Source: Tubiluchus corallicola
Taxonomy: Eukaryota; Priapulida; Priapulimorpha; Priapulimorphida; Tubiluchidae
NCBI GenBank assembly: GCA_030141605.1
Contig: JAQGDQ010000306.1
Span: 1-32,500, forward strand
Direction: 5' to 3'
Length of the DNA: 32,500 nt
Shown: positions 10,361 through 22,554 of the stretch, in pieces
Numbering within the stretch: position 1 is the first letter of the stretch
Layout of the letters: every line of letters begins with the position of its first letter
Translations under genes and position numbers: made by a program
Notes under the pieces: model-generated
Databases searched by the model: none
What the model saw: the letters and a program-made list of their open reading frames with translations, nothing else
What the model was told of the DNA's origin: nothing

Positions 10361-10596
10361 TAGCAACTTCATGAAAGTGTGGATATTAGGCATAAAAACA
10401 CTATTTGGGTAAACGTGTGTGTTTGTGCTTAATGTTTCTAGTATCTTTTTGCGCGTTCGACCCATGTTGTGTTTTCCTGTAAGTTTATCCAGCACTTCCG
10501 CGTTCATAATGAGTCTACGGTTTTGCAGATAGCCTAACACGAATTCTTCAAACAGAAGACTGGTGATTTGCATTAATCTCTTCGGTAAATGCTTCA
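10361..10596 (-). CDS. Candidate exon encoding a CARD-like (death-fold) segment
   Basis: CARD domains are six-helix protein-interaction modules of apoptosis and innate-immune proteins. The frame reads as a run of amphipathic helices: about residues 4-25 (KRLMQITSLLFEEFVLGYL), then NRRLIMNAEVLDKL, a polar turn, GRTRKKILETL, and PNIHTFMKLL. This order resembles the CARD pattern of a 'YL...G-L' helix, a basic helix with RxxKxLexL, and a last helix with FxxxL. The start is set by an acceptor-like CCTTAACAG on the minus strand (no ATG begins the frame). A weak donor (CTA|GTGTATG) gives the end. The frame stays open to 10259, but becomes low-complexity over the palindrome at 10297-10330. The assignment is by eye and could be a chance helical frame. 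No neighbouring exon is identified. Confidence 0.28.
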
Positions 10597-10599
10597 CTG

Positions 10600-12754
10600 T
10601 TAAGGCACAAACTTAGATCCAAACTGACTTTTTTGTGTGTAATTTGTGATACAAAACATTTTGAAAATAACTACCAAAATAAAAATTATATCTAACTGAC
10701 TGAATAACTGCAATAACCAACCAAATTTTACCAGTTTGCTTAATGACTAGGCGCTTAGAACTCGGAATATAAACGGCTTGTTAAAATCTTGTGACGTAAA
10801 ACTCAAGAGAATAGTGAACGGACACTTTACGATAATAGATGCTGGCGTTTTAATTACTGGCAAATCGGCAACATGCTTATGTATGATCTTATAAGTTTGC
10901 ATTAACGTTTTAGTTTGGTAATAAAATATAAGTGCTTCTGATTTTCAGATGAACAGTGATTAAAGAAAGAAAGGACGTAGTGGATATGTCAAGGAAATCA
11001 GTAAAACCACGCAACAGTTTTTGACAATGAGAGTTTAATACCTTTTAATTTAGTGTGTTTACAGAATGACGAGAACAGTATTTGGGAAATGCATTTATTT
11101 AGCAATGTACAACTATTATTGTTAAATCTCGTTGTGAGAAAGAATATTCTGAAACTAAATTCGCCGGAATAATCGCACGTAGCATCGCCGCCCAATCCGC
11201 GTGTGTGTAGCGCCCCTTAGATGCCTAGTTAGGCATACACATATGCTGAACTGTGTAATGAATTTGTATACCTTTTCTACTTATTTTCCACCGTTTCAAG
11301 GATATCTCCCACGCAGCTGTTTTCAAAAGAAACGCAGGAAATGATACAATAGGCCTAGTAGGTTTCAAAGACGCATTAGGGTCAAAACGGTACACAAATT
11401 AACTTTTGATAATATTGTTATTAATATTTCTGCTAAAAGAAATACTTTAGGATGCAACAGTCATGCAAAGGAAAATCTGATGAAAATACTTGCGTTTTCG
11501 TATTTTAAGAGATTTCATTTATCGCCGAGCAGAATCTTTTATGTCAACTACAATCACATTGATCGTAATCGTTTTTAAGAAGTAACTTATAAAAACAATG
11601 AATGTAAGAAAGGGTAGAAGTTAATTGCGTTTGGTAGTTGGCCAGTGAATTGCGTGCTGCACATCGTTCAGGAAAGCTTTTGCTGAAAGCAAATTCTTGT
11701 TCAAAAAATTAGAAATGTCTGATAACTTTGAAAGCCTACATCAAGCTTTTACTATTTACATCAAGTTTTTGCTTTTTAACTTGTGGCTGCTTCTCTTTAG
11801 AACCCATACTCCGTTTCTTAAAAATAGGTTGCCGAAAACTGAAACTTCGACAACTACATCCTAATTTACTGGAGTTAGATTACTGGACAACACTGAGAAT
11901 CAGTTGAAATCTATCGATAAACCGGTTGATATTTATAGAGAGAGAATCGCGTTTTGCGCAAGGTAATACAAACAATTTGACTGTAAACACAGTAATATGT
12001 AATAAGCCTCAGTCGGGGGTGAAAACGTTAGCTGTAGTGTTAATATTTAACACTCTTTTTAAGAAAGGGCTAAAGTTGAAGGACGTTGTGGCACAACAGC
12101 CATTCGTAAGCTCTCATGTACTCTGAGAAATTAGGTGTTGTTATTGCTAAAATCAGTACAACTGAGACCAAGAAGGCTGCTATGGACAGCAAATCTGATT
12201 TAGCGAAGTCAAAAACGTACAAAACTGTGTGCACTGAACATGACAAAGCTCGGCAACAAAGACAGAATGTAGTCATTGTGTGAAAGCAATGGCAGTCCTT
12301 CTGGATCCAGTACAGCCGCAGCTACAGCAGCCAGTCCTAATGTCATCTCATTTATGTGTCACTACAAGAGTGAAATCCACCCATAAATGCTTTACAAAGG
12401 ATTATGATAATGCAGACCGTAATAACAATAATTATGATTCCTGATTCAGGTTTTATAAACTGGAACGATGCTACTGTTGATACGATGTACATGATTTTTG
12501 GGGCACTTTTACAAATTGTATTAATCATTGTATTGACAATTATGTTCCAACTAAAGCCATCTATCCAAATGCAAGAAAGTGTACTTGATTATGTTCGTAG
12601 AGTAGTTGGAATAAACGTCGTTTTTACAGAATTTGAAATTTCTCTGAGGCTACAAAAAGAGAATATTCAAGATTAAATAAAACATTTAAAAAAGAGACAC
12701 TATACGAGTTCTCAGTTAGTGTCACGTTTGGTTTTTTGAAGAAAAATATAATTA
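10600..12754. other. Non-coding stretch with small repeats
   Basis: Contains a near-perfect palindrome ATGCCTA-GT-TAGGCAT at 11221-11236, next to a GC-richer patch (11165-11215) with inverted CCAAT-like and GGGCGG motifs on the minus strand. There is also a 20-bp tandem duplication at 11738-11777 (ACATCAAGCTTTTACTATTT-type unit, two copies). A 90-codon plus frame at 12404-12676 has one hydrophobic run but no recognised family and is not called as a gene. Confidence 0.5.
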
Positions 12755-12791
12755 TCTCGTTATAATGACCTACTGTCTTTTTATAACGAGA
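12755..12791. repeat. Inverted repeat, 11-bp arms
   Basis: TCTCGTTATAA (12755-12765) and its exact reverse complement TTATAACGAGA (12781-12791) enclose a 15-nt loop. It lies shortly after a TAA and AATAAA-like sequence near 12674-12680, but no transcript end is established. Confidence 0.85.
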
Positions 12792-14137
12792 AAACTATGT
12801 ACACTGTTGATAAATTTTAACTGAGTGTTAATAAATTAAATGAAATTAAATTAAACCTGAAACATTTCAACAAAGCACAGTATAAACTTTCATGGACTTC
12901 AGCATACTGCAAGCCCGCAGATACTACAAAATAATGTTCACTTATTGTGGCTGGACTGGAATCTTGCAAATTATCACACTTAATTCTCTAAGACGAAGTA
13001 CTGAACCAGCAGCAGTGTGTGAATTTGAAAAAGTTCAAGTCAAGCCCGTCTACCTATGCCTACTACTACTCTCATGTGTATCGAAAAGAAGTCAGCAACT
13101 TTACTTGAGGTACGGCACATAGTTTGATATGGCATGCAGGTTATCTAGTCCACGTAGCCTTTTTTAATGCATGATGACATTGTCCATGAGGTCTGAAATT
13201 ATTGGGCAACTTGAGTGGGCAGATGTTTTTGCTGGTAGAGATTTCCACGACGTTTGGGGACAAATAAGACGTTGTCTCATTGCTGAAATCGTATCGCAGG
13301 GAAGTACTACGGGCGTACCGACATATCGTTGGGGGCGGATCCACGTTTGAGGTGACGAGGCGGTTCAACGTCCCAGAGACCTTAAGTTGCATGATGTAGT
13401 ATTCGTTTATCTGAGGCTAGCAGTTGTGTGGAAGCTACACTTAACCTCCTTGCTGCTCAAGAAATTCGTGGTGACGCTAATAGATACTGAGCAGCAACCT
13501 CGTCATAGAGGCGCCCTACGTTAAATTTAGTAGGCCTACGCAACCTACATTGTATGAGTCTATGTGAGATAATGCCAGTCGATCATCATAGCGCAAGCGA
13601 GGACATTATTTGGGGTTGCGTTTAGTTAGACAAAAAGATCCCATTTTAGTTAGGTTGCTGTTATGAATTATTTGCAAAAATTTATTTGTTGTCAATTTGT
13701 TAACTTGGTACTGAAAGTCTTGGGTTTAAAGTACAGTGTTCATTTTGTGAACACGGTAAAAAGTAACCTTACTTAGTTCATTCAAAAGTAGTTAAATTAA
13801 TGTATGACTAATGATAATGTTTTTACATATTTTTTGTTGTCGTTTAATAATTATTTCTACAAAATGTATGCAAATGATTGTTTACGCATTTGTTGCCCAC
13901 GCATTGTCATTTGCATTATTGCAATGAAAAGTACAACTGATTACTCCAAGCAAAGTAAACTACGCATCCCACATACATCCCACATCCGAACTCAATAAAC
14001 AGTCCCCACCATTACTGCCTACAAGCTTGCCACTGTCTGGAGCTGATAGATACATGATTGATCTCCCCTTTTCTTGAGCTCGGTCAGGCTAGTCAAATTA
14101 TTATCCAGCGACTACCTTCGATCAAACAACCTACCCC
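12792..14137. other. Non-coding stretch with a mixed-composition patch at 13140-13400
   Basis: From 13140 to 13400 the sequence is less AT-rich and is open in two competing frames: 83 codons on minus (13141-13392), and about 59 codons on plus starting ATGATGACATTG at about 13170 and including WADVFAGRDFHDVWGQIRR. Neither matches a family I know, and flanking splice sites are poor. The rest is ordinary AT-rich sequence. Confidence 0.45.
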
Positions 14138-14425
14138 CAGTGGCGGATTATGATTTTATGGGCCTTAGGCTTGAGCTTGGAACGGGCCTTTTAAATGTTG
14201 CTACACTGCTGAGCTGACGTGTTTTTGTGGAGCTCTCGTCGTTTGTAAGTTTGTTTAATTTTGTGAGTTTTTGCCCACCGATTGTGATAAAAATTATATC
14301 TTCTTGATCCTTGAGTTGTGGACTAGGACTATATAAACACGATTACAGCGATTATTTTGCCGGGCCCCTTTTGATCCCGGGCCTTAGGCTTCAGCCTATT
14401 CAGCCTATAGGGCTATCCGCTACAG
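14138..14425. mobile_element. 288-bp hAT-type MITE with 8-bp target duplication
   Basis: The ends are CAGTGGCGGAT (left) and ATCCGCTACAG (right), inverted repeats matching at 9 of 11 positions. The flanks carry the exact 8-bp direct repeat CCTACCCC (14130-14137 and 14426-14433). An 8-bp duplication and a CAGNGGCGGAT terminus are hallmarks of the hAT superfamily. It has no transposase. Unusually, the subterminal motif GGGCCTTAGGCTT occurs at both ends as a direct, not inverted, repeat (near 14160 and 14379). Confidence 0.9.
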
Positions 14426-14433
14426 CCTACCCC

Positions 14434-16845
14434 CAATCGTCAGATGGTGACAGCGTAGATAAGGCAGTTTGCTTATATCCATATACTTTTGTAATAACGC
14501 AATATACTTTTGGTTTTCATCAAGTTAATTAATTTATTACTAAACATCATGACCACATCTGTTTACCAAACTGTTTCAAAGCATTACAGATAATTTGATA
14601 AAATGTTAGGTAATTATTATTTTTTGTTTAAATCAATGGCAATTATTGTGTTAATCTTGACCTTGCATCAGAAATATACGAGCCGAACCTTTTAATTAAT
14701 CGGTGGAATCCACTTTCACATCCGAACATAAAACACATCTGGCGGAATGGCAATAATTTAATTTTCATCACAGCACTTACTGTGTAACAAATAAGTCGTA
14801 TTTTATAATGCTATTATTTCTTTATTAATAGGTACCGTTTAGTGTCTGTAGTCTGCATTACATACTACTGAAAAAGTTTTTAAAACATTGGGGGTTTTTT
14901 AAAGCAGCCGTGTGATTCAAGCTCCAGAGTTCATCGATGTTATTATAGCGCTTGCCGTTAAACCATAGGATAAGGCCAAAGGCCAAAGGGTAAACCATAG
15001 GCCAAAGGGTAAGTTGCTCTTTTATACTCTTTTTAGGGAAATTAGCGTCTACACACCCAGTCACCTCTCAAATATGTTAAGCTATACATCAACCTTTGAA
15101 ACTTAGGAACCCACTGGCCTTTCATTAGGCACCATAAGAACTATAGTATAAATCAAGCTCGATTTATGAACACAGTATTAATCGCAGTCTTAAAAAGAAG
15201 TAGCATTCGAGTGTTCAGGCTGAGTAGTGTAAATGATTATGGTAATCAAATGCTTTTAGACATAGAAATATTACGATTCCCGCAAATCATAATAACAAGT
15301 TAGACGACACTTTCTTCTAAAATTATTACTGCCGATGATTATTACACGTCTCCAAAAGCAATTTGATGAAATATGCGACTGTATTGTTGTGTGGGTTGTC
15401 ATTTCGTGTAGTTTTCCAACTTATACAATAGATTCGCGAGAAAAATAGAGACAATCAATATGCACTTACATAAAATACAATCTTAAATTCATCCATTTGT
15501 ATGGCTGTCTTCTTTTACTGTCAACAAGAGATTATTCAAAGGAAAAGACGTAACCGAAGCAATCGCTGCTCAGAACCTCGATAAATGGTAAAATTTGATA
15601 ACCCGTCGGGATGAAATGAAAGAGTAATTGCAATTCTGATGATGTGTTTAGCAAAGAGACAAAATTGCTATAACTCATGGTGAAATTCGGATCCCGTACA
15701 AAATTGAATATTCCCATCCAATTTGCATACAACTCCAAGTCTGGCGAAGCATTTAAGTACAAGTAACGAAAAATAGAAAACTTAAGGTGCAAACATACAC
15801 AACGGAAAATTTTTCTCCAAAAATTGAATATAAACAGTTTGGAAAACAGTTAAATGGCTGCCACTTAGTTATAGGGTTAACAGAATTACAGAAAAATAAT
15901 TACTGGACAACTGGCCATTTTGTAACTGAGGTTTAAATCAAATTAACTGCGTCAAGGTCACTCACCTCTGGCCGGTCAAACAGATCAGCAGAGTTTCATT
16001 ACATTTAATTCTTGCCATTCAACAAAAATGGTACATGTGGCAACCTGTTAGTTAAAGTCGTGAAGGAAACAGTTACTGCGACTGTCAAAAGTTGGTAGTT
16101 AGTACCAACATATGTATCAAAATATGTTTTTCTCTCAAAAACACACAGAAAACAAGAACAAGTGAGCCATTATTAACTGCAGGCGGTGTTCAGTCTACTC
16201 GCTGCCTTCTTGCAAAGTCATTGAAGGACCTTATATATATCACTTTGGTTTCCATTTAATTTTGATTCCATTTGAACGTAACAAACAAATAATTAACATC
16301 TAAAAGAAGCCCATTTCAATTTCATCAATTTCTTCGCATTAGAACATTGATGCATAATGAAAAAGAAATAGTTCGCCTTCTTCCATATAGATAAATGCCA
16401 TTATCGCCACACAGGGGTGCTCTCATCAATTAACTATAGTAAAGCCTTAGAAAGCTTTCCTCTTTGATGAATTATTGGGCAGTCGGGCTTCTCAAATTGC
16501 CTGATGCAACTTGCGGTTTAAAAAGCGCTTTAGCAAATCTCAAACAAAATGCTTTCTTCGATAGAGTGCAGTCTGTTACATAAATAACAGAGATTAAGTT
16601 TGACATGTTTATACGATTTCTCTTTATATCAGTCATTAAACGTGCCAGATTCAATTCCTGCTGTTCTCACCTGAATCGGAGAGATTATGCGGCACTGCCA
16701 TAATAAATATTTCTGTAAACGTTTTATTTCCCCAGACGCTTGAAAATTTGGCAACTTAAACTAAAGAAACAATAAGTAGCGTAACACTAAAAGGCATTGC
16801 CAATTGTAATTGTAATAACTGGTACATTATGAAACTTACGAAAGC
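14434..16845. other. Non-coding stretch with a small tandem repeat
   Basis: At 14959-15012 the motif TAAACCATAGGNNAAGGCCAAA/GGCCAAAGGGTAA is partly duplicated in tandem. An 86-codon minus-strand frame (15532-15792) and a 60-codon one (16472-16654) look moderately protein-like but lack a recognised domain and a full splice-site pair, so they are not called. Confidence 0.5.
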
Positions 16846-16999
16846 ACTATCAGCAGGGCACTTTATTTATGACTTTTCTTGCAAAATAGTCATAAATAGT
16901 CATAAATAAGATTTCAAATTTGTCATAAATAACGAAAGAAAAATAATCATTTCCCGATGAATGGAACAAAAAATTCAGTACAGAAAACTGTTTCCACCG

Positions 17000-17030
17000 T
17001 CTCTCTCTCTCTCTCTCTCCCACACACACA
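17000..17030. repeat. (CT)n(CA)n microsatellite
   Basis: About ten CT units followed by five CA units inside the hAT element at 16854-18169. Confidence 0.95.
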
Positions 17031-17357
17031 GGCAGTCCATAAGAAGCTTGCGCGTGACTGTTTGGTGGACTAACACAGTAACTGAGACTGTCTAACTGAT
17101 GCGTTTATCTGTCATTAACTCGTCTAGAAGCAACCTAAATAATAAAAAGTAAATGAGCGCGTTACCGCGAAAAAATAAATAGGCACCGACAGAATCGTTG
17201 TCGTTCCATCGAAAATTTGAATTAAAGACAGCTTACCTATTTTAATGTCCTAAAGTTCTGCCGCCTCAAACCTACGCTCTGCACAATAACAGAAATCTAC
17301 ACTTCTAATTCTTTTCTTTGCACGTTCATTTCAGTGCCTTTCTCATCCTAGCGGCGT

Positions 17358-17453
17358 TAGGGGTGAGCATTCTCTACCAGAAAGCGAATTCGAATCGAAC
17401 CGAATTTGTGACTTTCGAATTCGAATCGAACCGAACTTCGATGCTTACCCCTA
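17358..17453. mobile_element. 96-bp hAT MITE nested inside the larger hAT element
   Basis: Inverted ends TAGGGGTGAGCAT and ATGCTTACCCCTA differ at one position. The exact 8-bp duplication AGCGGCGT flanks it at 17350-17357 and 17454-17461. The whole interior is two direct copies of the motif CGAATTCGAATCGAACCGAA (about 17386 and 17416). At 96 bp it is near the lower size limit for a transposable unit. Its position inside 16854-18169 orders the two insertions. Confidence 0.95.
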
Positions 17454-18177
17454 AGCGGCGTAAGTCAATGGCTTGGGTGTAGGTTTTAGCTCGAGTTTGC
17501 CGCAAGCGTTTCCCGTGCCTTACTGCCTCATCCTCAAGAAATAAGAATAATGCCGTCTGCTAGAATTTGAGCATATTTTATCTTTGGGAGAATTTGTTGC
17601 TTCATTGTCATTAAAATTTAACTGTTTTTCTTGTTTAGTTATTTTGCTTAATGTAATTTTAATTAGAAAACATACGTGACGGTTCCCTAGAAAGATGTAA
17701 TAGCCAATAGTATTTTCCAACATTAAATTTAAAATCGATATTTAAAAAAATACATTATTTACTTGTACTAATTGTGGCTACGAATTGTGACTGTACGAAT
17801 TAATTAATAGATTGATTTTTATGAGCAGTAATTTTATAGGTCATCCTAAACAAATTAAAACCGATACTATAATTATTATAAACACGATCACGGATTTCAG
17901 TCTGGAGGGATGCCTGCATGCAAAACAATACGAGAAACTTCAGGCCTTGGAATGATGAAAGTAGACATTTTTATTACATTTTAATGTAATGAAGAACGAA
18001 GAAAGGCAAAATACAAGATTCTGATTAAAAATATGTATTTCTTTTAGCTCAGGATGGCATTTTTGGTCAAAATTTGACACGTCATAAATAGTCATAAATA
18101 AAATCTGAAATTAGTATTAAATAAGCTATTTATGCAATTTATGACTAAAGTCATAAATAAAGTGCCCTGACTATCAG

Positions 18178-20627
18178 TGTGACGTTATCTTCAAAAATCT
18201 AGATGAATGTACAAGAGAAACATTTTTCTTTTGTGCTAAGGTTTTTCTAACGAGAGCGAATGTACTTAACAATGTCACAATGGCCCGTATAGTCAGTCAT
18301 ATTGTTTTCAATCCTTATAGTATTGATGCGTGTTCGTGTGTGTTCATCAAGTAATTACGTACGCAAGGCCTCCAAACATTTATACAACTTCAGCAACTAG
18401 TACTCCTATAAACATCGTCCTTACACAATGTGACCCATACATGCAGAGTTCATAACATGGGCTGGAAATACCTTAATGTACTAGTAATAATAATGAAAAC
18501 CTATTCTTGATAAATTCGTAGCGCGTTTTAAGCCCCTCCTCTTGATTATTGCTACGTTTCACATTTGACTACGCTCAAAATAGCTATACCGTTTAACGCA
18601 GGTCATAGTTTTGGCCTTATAGTTTAAAATCTGCATTACAAAATGCATCTACCGTCATTGAATTGCCAGATTTCTAGAATATGCAGAAAGACGCAAATTG
18701 GAACTATGCAGTATGGGACTATGCAGGCAGAGTTTAATTTGTGTAGCCGGCTAGCTGGTTATCTAAGATAATCCTCTGAGATAAAACGTTGAACCTGCAG
18801 ACGTGTTTTTACAAAATTTGAATGTACGTACATCGTCCCTCAGCCAGGTAGATAGACAAGAGTATTCTGTCAGACAAAACCGACCATAACTTTATTTTCG
18901 TACTGGTCAACCATTAATTGAATGATGTGCATCACATCTGCATAACCTCGATTGCTAAGCCCACAGCACGGCTGTTCATTTTTTCCTTCAGCGCACTAAG
19001 CATATGTGCGCTGTGTACCCGTTGAGGTGCCAGAATGCGCTGAAATTTATATATACAGTCAGTGTGTAAGATTATATAAGATCAAAATATGTAAGATCAT
19101 ATTTTGTATCAAAAGTAAGTAAGTTATTTAAGCCTGTAAGATCACATTTAACATGACACATTTTATACATGCCCCGAGCCATCTCAAATTTAGAATGTTT
19201 TAAATAAGCGTTTTTATATTTTGCTTATGCAGTAGTAATATTTCGACTGCTAGTTCTCACCAAAAGTTTCATAAATCATGACATAAGTTTTCGTTGTCAT
19301 TAAGAATGCACTTTGTTCGGTTAGTAATTAGGCTATATAATCCTGCTATGCTTCCAAATCCCACAAATTATGGATATCGCTATTAGAATTATTAGAAGCC
19401 TTAGGAATCACAGTTACTTTTAATTATCCCTTTCAATTAGAAAACGAAACTTCAACACTGAAAATTAATCGTTCCCGTGATACTACTACATAGATGCTCA
19501 GTGAAAAGTTAAAAAAGATAAACACTTTTTAGATACACACAGGATGGCTACAGTAATTTCTCAGACAAAGCTGTAATTGGCAATCAGCATCTTTCCGTAG
19601 AGTGAAACCTGAACAGGAAATTTTAACAAAACAGGGAACTTCCAAAAAACAGAATGAGTTGGGCAACCAAGCTTGTGCCTGGCGTCCAACGTCAAAGAAA
19701 GTACTAGGAAGAAAAAATAAAATAAACAAGCCATTGGGTTATTCTGCACTGGGTTCTGAATAATGTGTTGTGATGCCAATGGTCAAGAAGCTAATGCCAC
19801 TGCTTTATATTCCAGAAAATAAAAATTATTTGTGCGCGAGTTAGTCAGAAAAGAAGTGTGTTAAACTTAGTTCCGCCATATAATCTTGATAGCTGTGTTG
19901 TTTAAGCTATAATCAGGAATTACACGTCTAAATCATAACTGTAAACAGTGCCGGTGGTTGAATCCCATTGCTTAATGCTAAACTTCAAGAGTACAGCCAT
20001 GTCTCGTTTGCGATCTGGGGGACGCTAGCAAAGGTAACATAAAGGTAAACCATGCGCAGGACTTCAACGAAGGTTACTTGGTTTCGCTCTATATTCATAC
20101 TCAAATTGCCTGAAGAGAGGCAGTCTGTACGGATTTTTGGGTGGTGATAAGAGACGTATCATACCCATGATTCTGTGCAGTAAGAGAGGTGGGTCATTAT
20201 AAGAATATCTAGCCTAGACTGCGACCAAGTGCTGAAGACGTCATAGCAATATAGACATGAACTTTCAAATTGGGCCGTCGAACATTTTCGGACACAAGGT
20301 CAGCTGCGCGGCCACTCTAATCACTTTCGTTCATGAACTAATTAGCTATTGTCAAATTTCAATTGAATTATGGGTAGCTCTTTCTGTACAACTTGGCAAT
20401 AGACGATTTTCTTTAACAAACTTTGTGTTCATTAATTTAAAAGGGCCTTACGTTTAAATCCTGGTTTAATTCTGAACTCTCTTTAACCGTTGTAAACCTC
20501 CTTCCATGATTCCATACATAAGCCATTAGTTATCAGTACTACATTCGCGAAAATACCATATGACGCGGGTCTTGGGTCTTGCCGACGACTGTAACCTCAT
20601 TAACTATTCAGTAACAAAAACCACGAC
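18178..20627. other. Non-coding stretch
   Basis: Unique AT-rich sequence. Small structures include a 9-bp stem CAAAATATG/CATATTTTG at 19083-19106 within repeated GTAAGATCA motifs, and three copies of TATGCAG near 18680-18726. Overlapping minus-strand frames of 66 and 72 codons at 19529-19779 have no recognised domain. Confidence 0.55.
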
Positions 20628-20862
20628 AGTTATTACATTATCGGTTAGAATTTTTGTTATTACACTCTGCGTATTGTGCTGTTACAATACGCGTTAAACT
20701 TTATGTTATTGTATTAAGCGTTAGTTTTTTATCACAATATTAGTTAGTTTTATTATTATTGTCGTTTATTTATTACATTATGCGTTGCTTTTTTGTTACA
20801 GTATGCGTAACTTTTTTTGGTATAACCATATCGGGCGTTTATTATATTATCCGTTATAACAG
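20628..20862. repeat. Degenerate minisatellite with TTACATTATGCGTTA-like core
   Basis: Around seven diverged copies of a unit of roughly 30-35 bp, with the core TTACANTATGCGTTA followed by a T-rich spacer (for example near 20632, 20665, 20683, 20730, 20773, 20798 and 20835). Isolated ATTACATTATG copies continue near 20920-20948, 21323 and 21358. The array is old and partly scrambled. Confidence 0.7.
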
Positions 20863-20869
20863 CCACATT

Positions 20870-21439
20870 TGTAAGCAAGCCCAACTGAATGCAGAGGATA
20901 AGCGGGAAGCCAACTCTTTATTACATAATTACAGTGTATTACATTATTGTTTTTCACTTATGTAAATTGCAGCAAAGTAATGCTTTTAAAATTACAAATA
21001 ATACGCAATTGAACATTTTTAGACTTGAGAAAAAGTTGCTTTTTACTTTAAGCCATTTGGCTCAAGACACTTAAATTACTGTAAAATCAACGGAGACCAT
21101 GTGGCGTATATAACAGCGACTGACTCTGGGGCCAATGGCACTGTCTGACCAAAAATTTCAACTGTCTAATCAATATTGACACATCTGGATGTATATGTAA
21201 TTACATCACAATATTACTTTGTTAACGAGACACATCGTACAGTTCCATAGATAATTACCAATCACTCGTAGTTTGCGCAACGTTTCACATTTCATAGAGG
21301 TGCTTCTTCCATGAATCCACAATTACATTATGACAGCCAGAATACAAATTACACTACTACATTATGCAGTGAGCTTACTTGTGTTCTTGTGAGAAGTCAG
21401 TGGACTAATTAATGATATAACAAACTATTCATCGCTAGG
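20870..21439. other. Non-coding stretch
   Basis: AT-rich sequence with stray copies of the ATTACATTATG core of the preceding minisatellite. No gene is supported. Confidence 0.6.
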
Positions 21440-21759
21440 TGTATATGTTACAGGCAAAGTGTGAAATCGGGTATTCTATAGAATGCCTAGACATTTTACA
21501 GAGTGGCAAAACAAATCAGGTGAAGCGTCTAAAACAGGTCATATTATATATATATATATATAATGCAAATGTCTCTCTAGGCAAAGTATGTAATTCTTAG
21601 ATTTTAAGTATACTTTTCCTAGTATTTTATGGAATGTCAAAAAAATTTTAGTTAATATAAAAATAAAACAAATGTTCAACTGTTCTAATATAATTTTCCT
21701 AAGAATTTTATTTGCCAATATTATTTTAGAGAATGCATGAAGTTGAACCAAGTCATGTT

Positions 21760-22002
21760 TCACTGTGCTCGCAAATGTGTGATTTGCTGGTTGGCTTTTT
21801 CTCTTGCCCGAGAATTTTGCCGTTCCTCTTCTGTGGTGGACGGAGAGAGAGCGGTACAAACCTTATTGTCTGATGTGCAAGCTACAATTCGTAAAACACG
21901 TTCATTCAAATGGTCTAGTTTTAATCTATTGCAAAACATATGTTCTCTGCACATCAAATTTCTACTATTAACCACTTCTTCTTCCACGACAACATCAGCC
22001 AT
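21760..22002 (-). CDS. Hypothetical 80-residue frame inside the transposon-like element
   Basis: Starts at an ATG and runs 80 codons to TGA. The protein is acidic at the start (MADVVVEEEVVN), has one short helical segment (NRLKLDHLNERVLRIVAC), and ends charged and polar (TEEERQNSRAREKANQQ). Codon use is balanced and not repeat-driven, unlike other long frames in the window. I do not recognise a family. It may be a first exon, since a weak donor (CA|GTGAAA) overlaps the end, or a short accessory protein of the element. On the same strand about 790-900 bp upstream, 22790-22930 has two CCAAT-type boxes and a GCGCGC hairpin, which could be its promoter. It could also be a chance frame. Confidence 0.3.
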   Translation of the reverse strand: MADVVVEEEVVNSRNLMCREHMFCNRLKLDHLNERVLRIVACTSDNKVCTALSPSTTEEERQNSRAREKANQQITHLRAQ

Positions 22003-22525
22003 AGCATTTAAAATATATGCACAACATTAAGCAAGCTCTAGGTCTTGCCTTAAGAAGATTTAAAAGAAAAAACACTGACTTAATCAACACGTGCGTAGTG
22101 CATAGACCACCCGAAAAAAGGTTTACGAAAAAAATCGCAAGGACTTTACTGCATCAGGCTGCAGTCTTAATTTCTAGTGATCCACCTGCTTGAGCAGCAT
22201 TTATGAATTCCATGCAATGCCTAGATTATGTGCAAAATATCTAGCAATTGTTGGATTCAACACAACTTTTGTTAATTTTACGCTTTGTCAAACTCACTTT
22301 ACGCATTTTATATTAATCCTAGTTATCATACAAAACGTCTAGGTAAAGTGTGCATAAAGTCGCAGCAAAAAGATTTTTTGTAAGCTAATGTTCATAAAAC
22401 CAACCTAAAGGTAAAATTGGCTGAACCTGGCTAGTTTTTGTGCAAAAGCACCAAGAACGAAATTAGTTTATAAAATGAGGTCATTTATTAAAATGACAAT
22501 ACATTCAATATAGCAAGGCAAAAAA

Positions 22526-22554
22526 GGTGGGGCACACCCAAATACCGCCCCACC
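22526..22554. repeat. GC-rich hairpin GGTGGGGC/GCCCCACC
   Basis: Exact 8-bp arms around a 13-nt loop in an otherwise AT-rich context within the transposon-like element. Confidence 0.85.

Larger units (their letters stand above)
16854..18169. mobile_element. 1316-bp non-autonomous hAT transposon
   Basis: Perfect terminal inverted repeats: CAGGGCACTTTATTTATGAC at the left, with its reverse complement at the right end. The exact 8-bp target duplication ACTATCAG lies at 16846-16853 and 18170-18177. Both the CAGGG start and the 8-bp duplication are typical of hAT elements. Several GTCATAAATA motifs cluster inside both ends (two in tandem near 16888-16907, two in tandem near 18083-18102). These are the kind of subterminal repeats that hAT transposases bind. 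No transposase domain is seen in any interior frame, so it depends on another copy. It contains a microsatellite (17000-17030) and a nested hAT MITE (17358-17453), which means it is older than that insertion. Confidence 0.95.

Noticed and set aside
12404-12676. 90-codon plus-strand frame with one hydrophobic run
   Set aside because: The hydrophobicity follows from AT-rich codons, and no signal, domain or splice context supports it.
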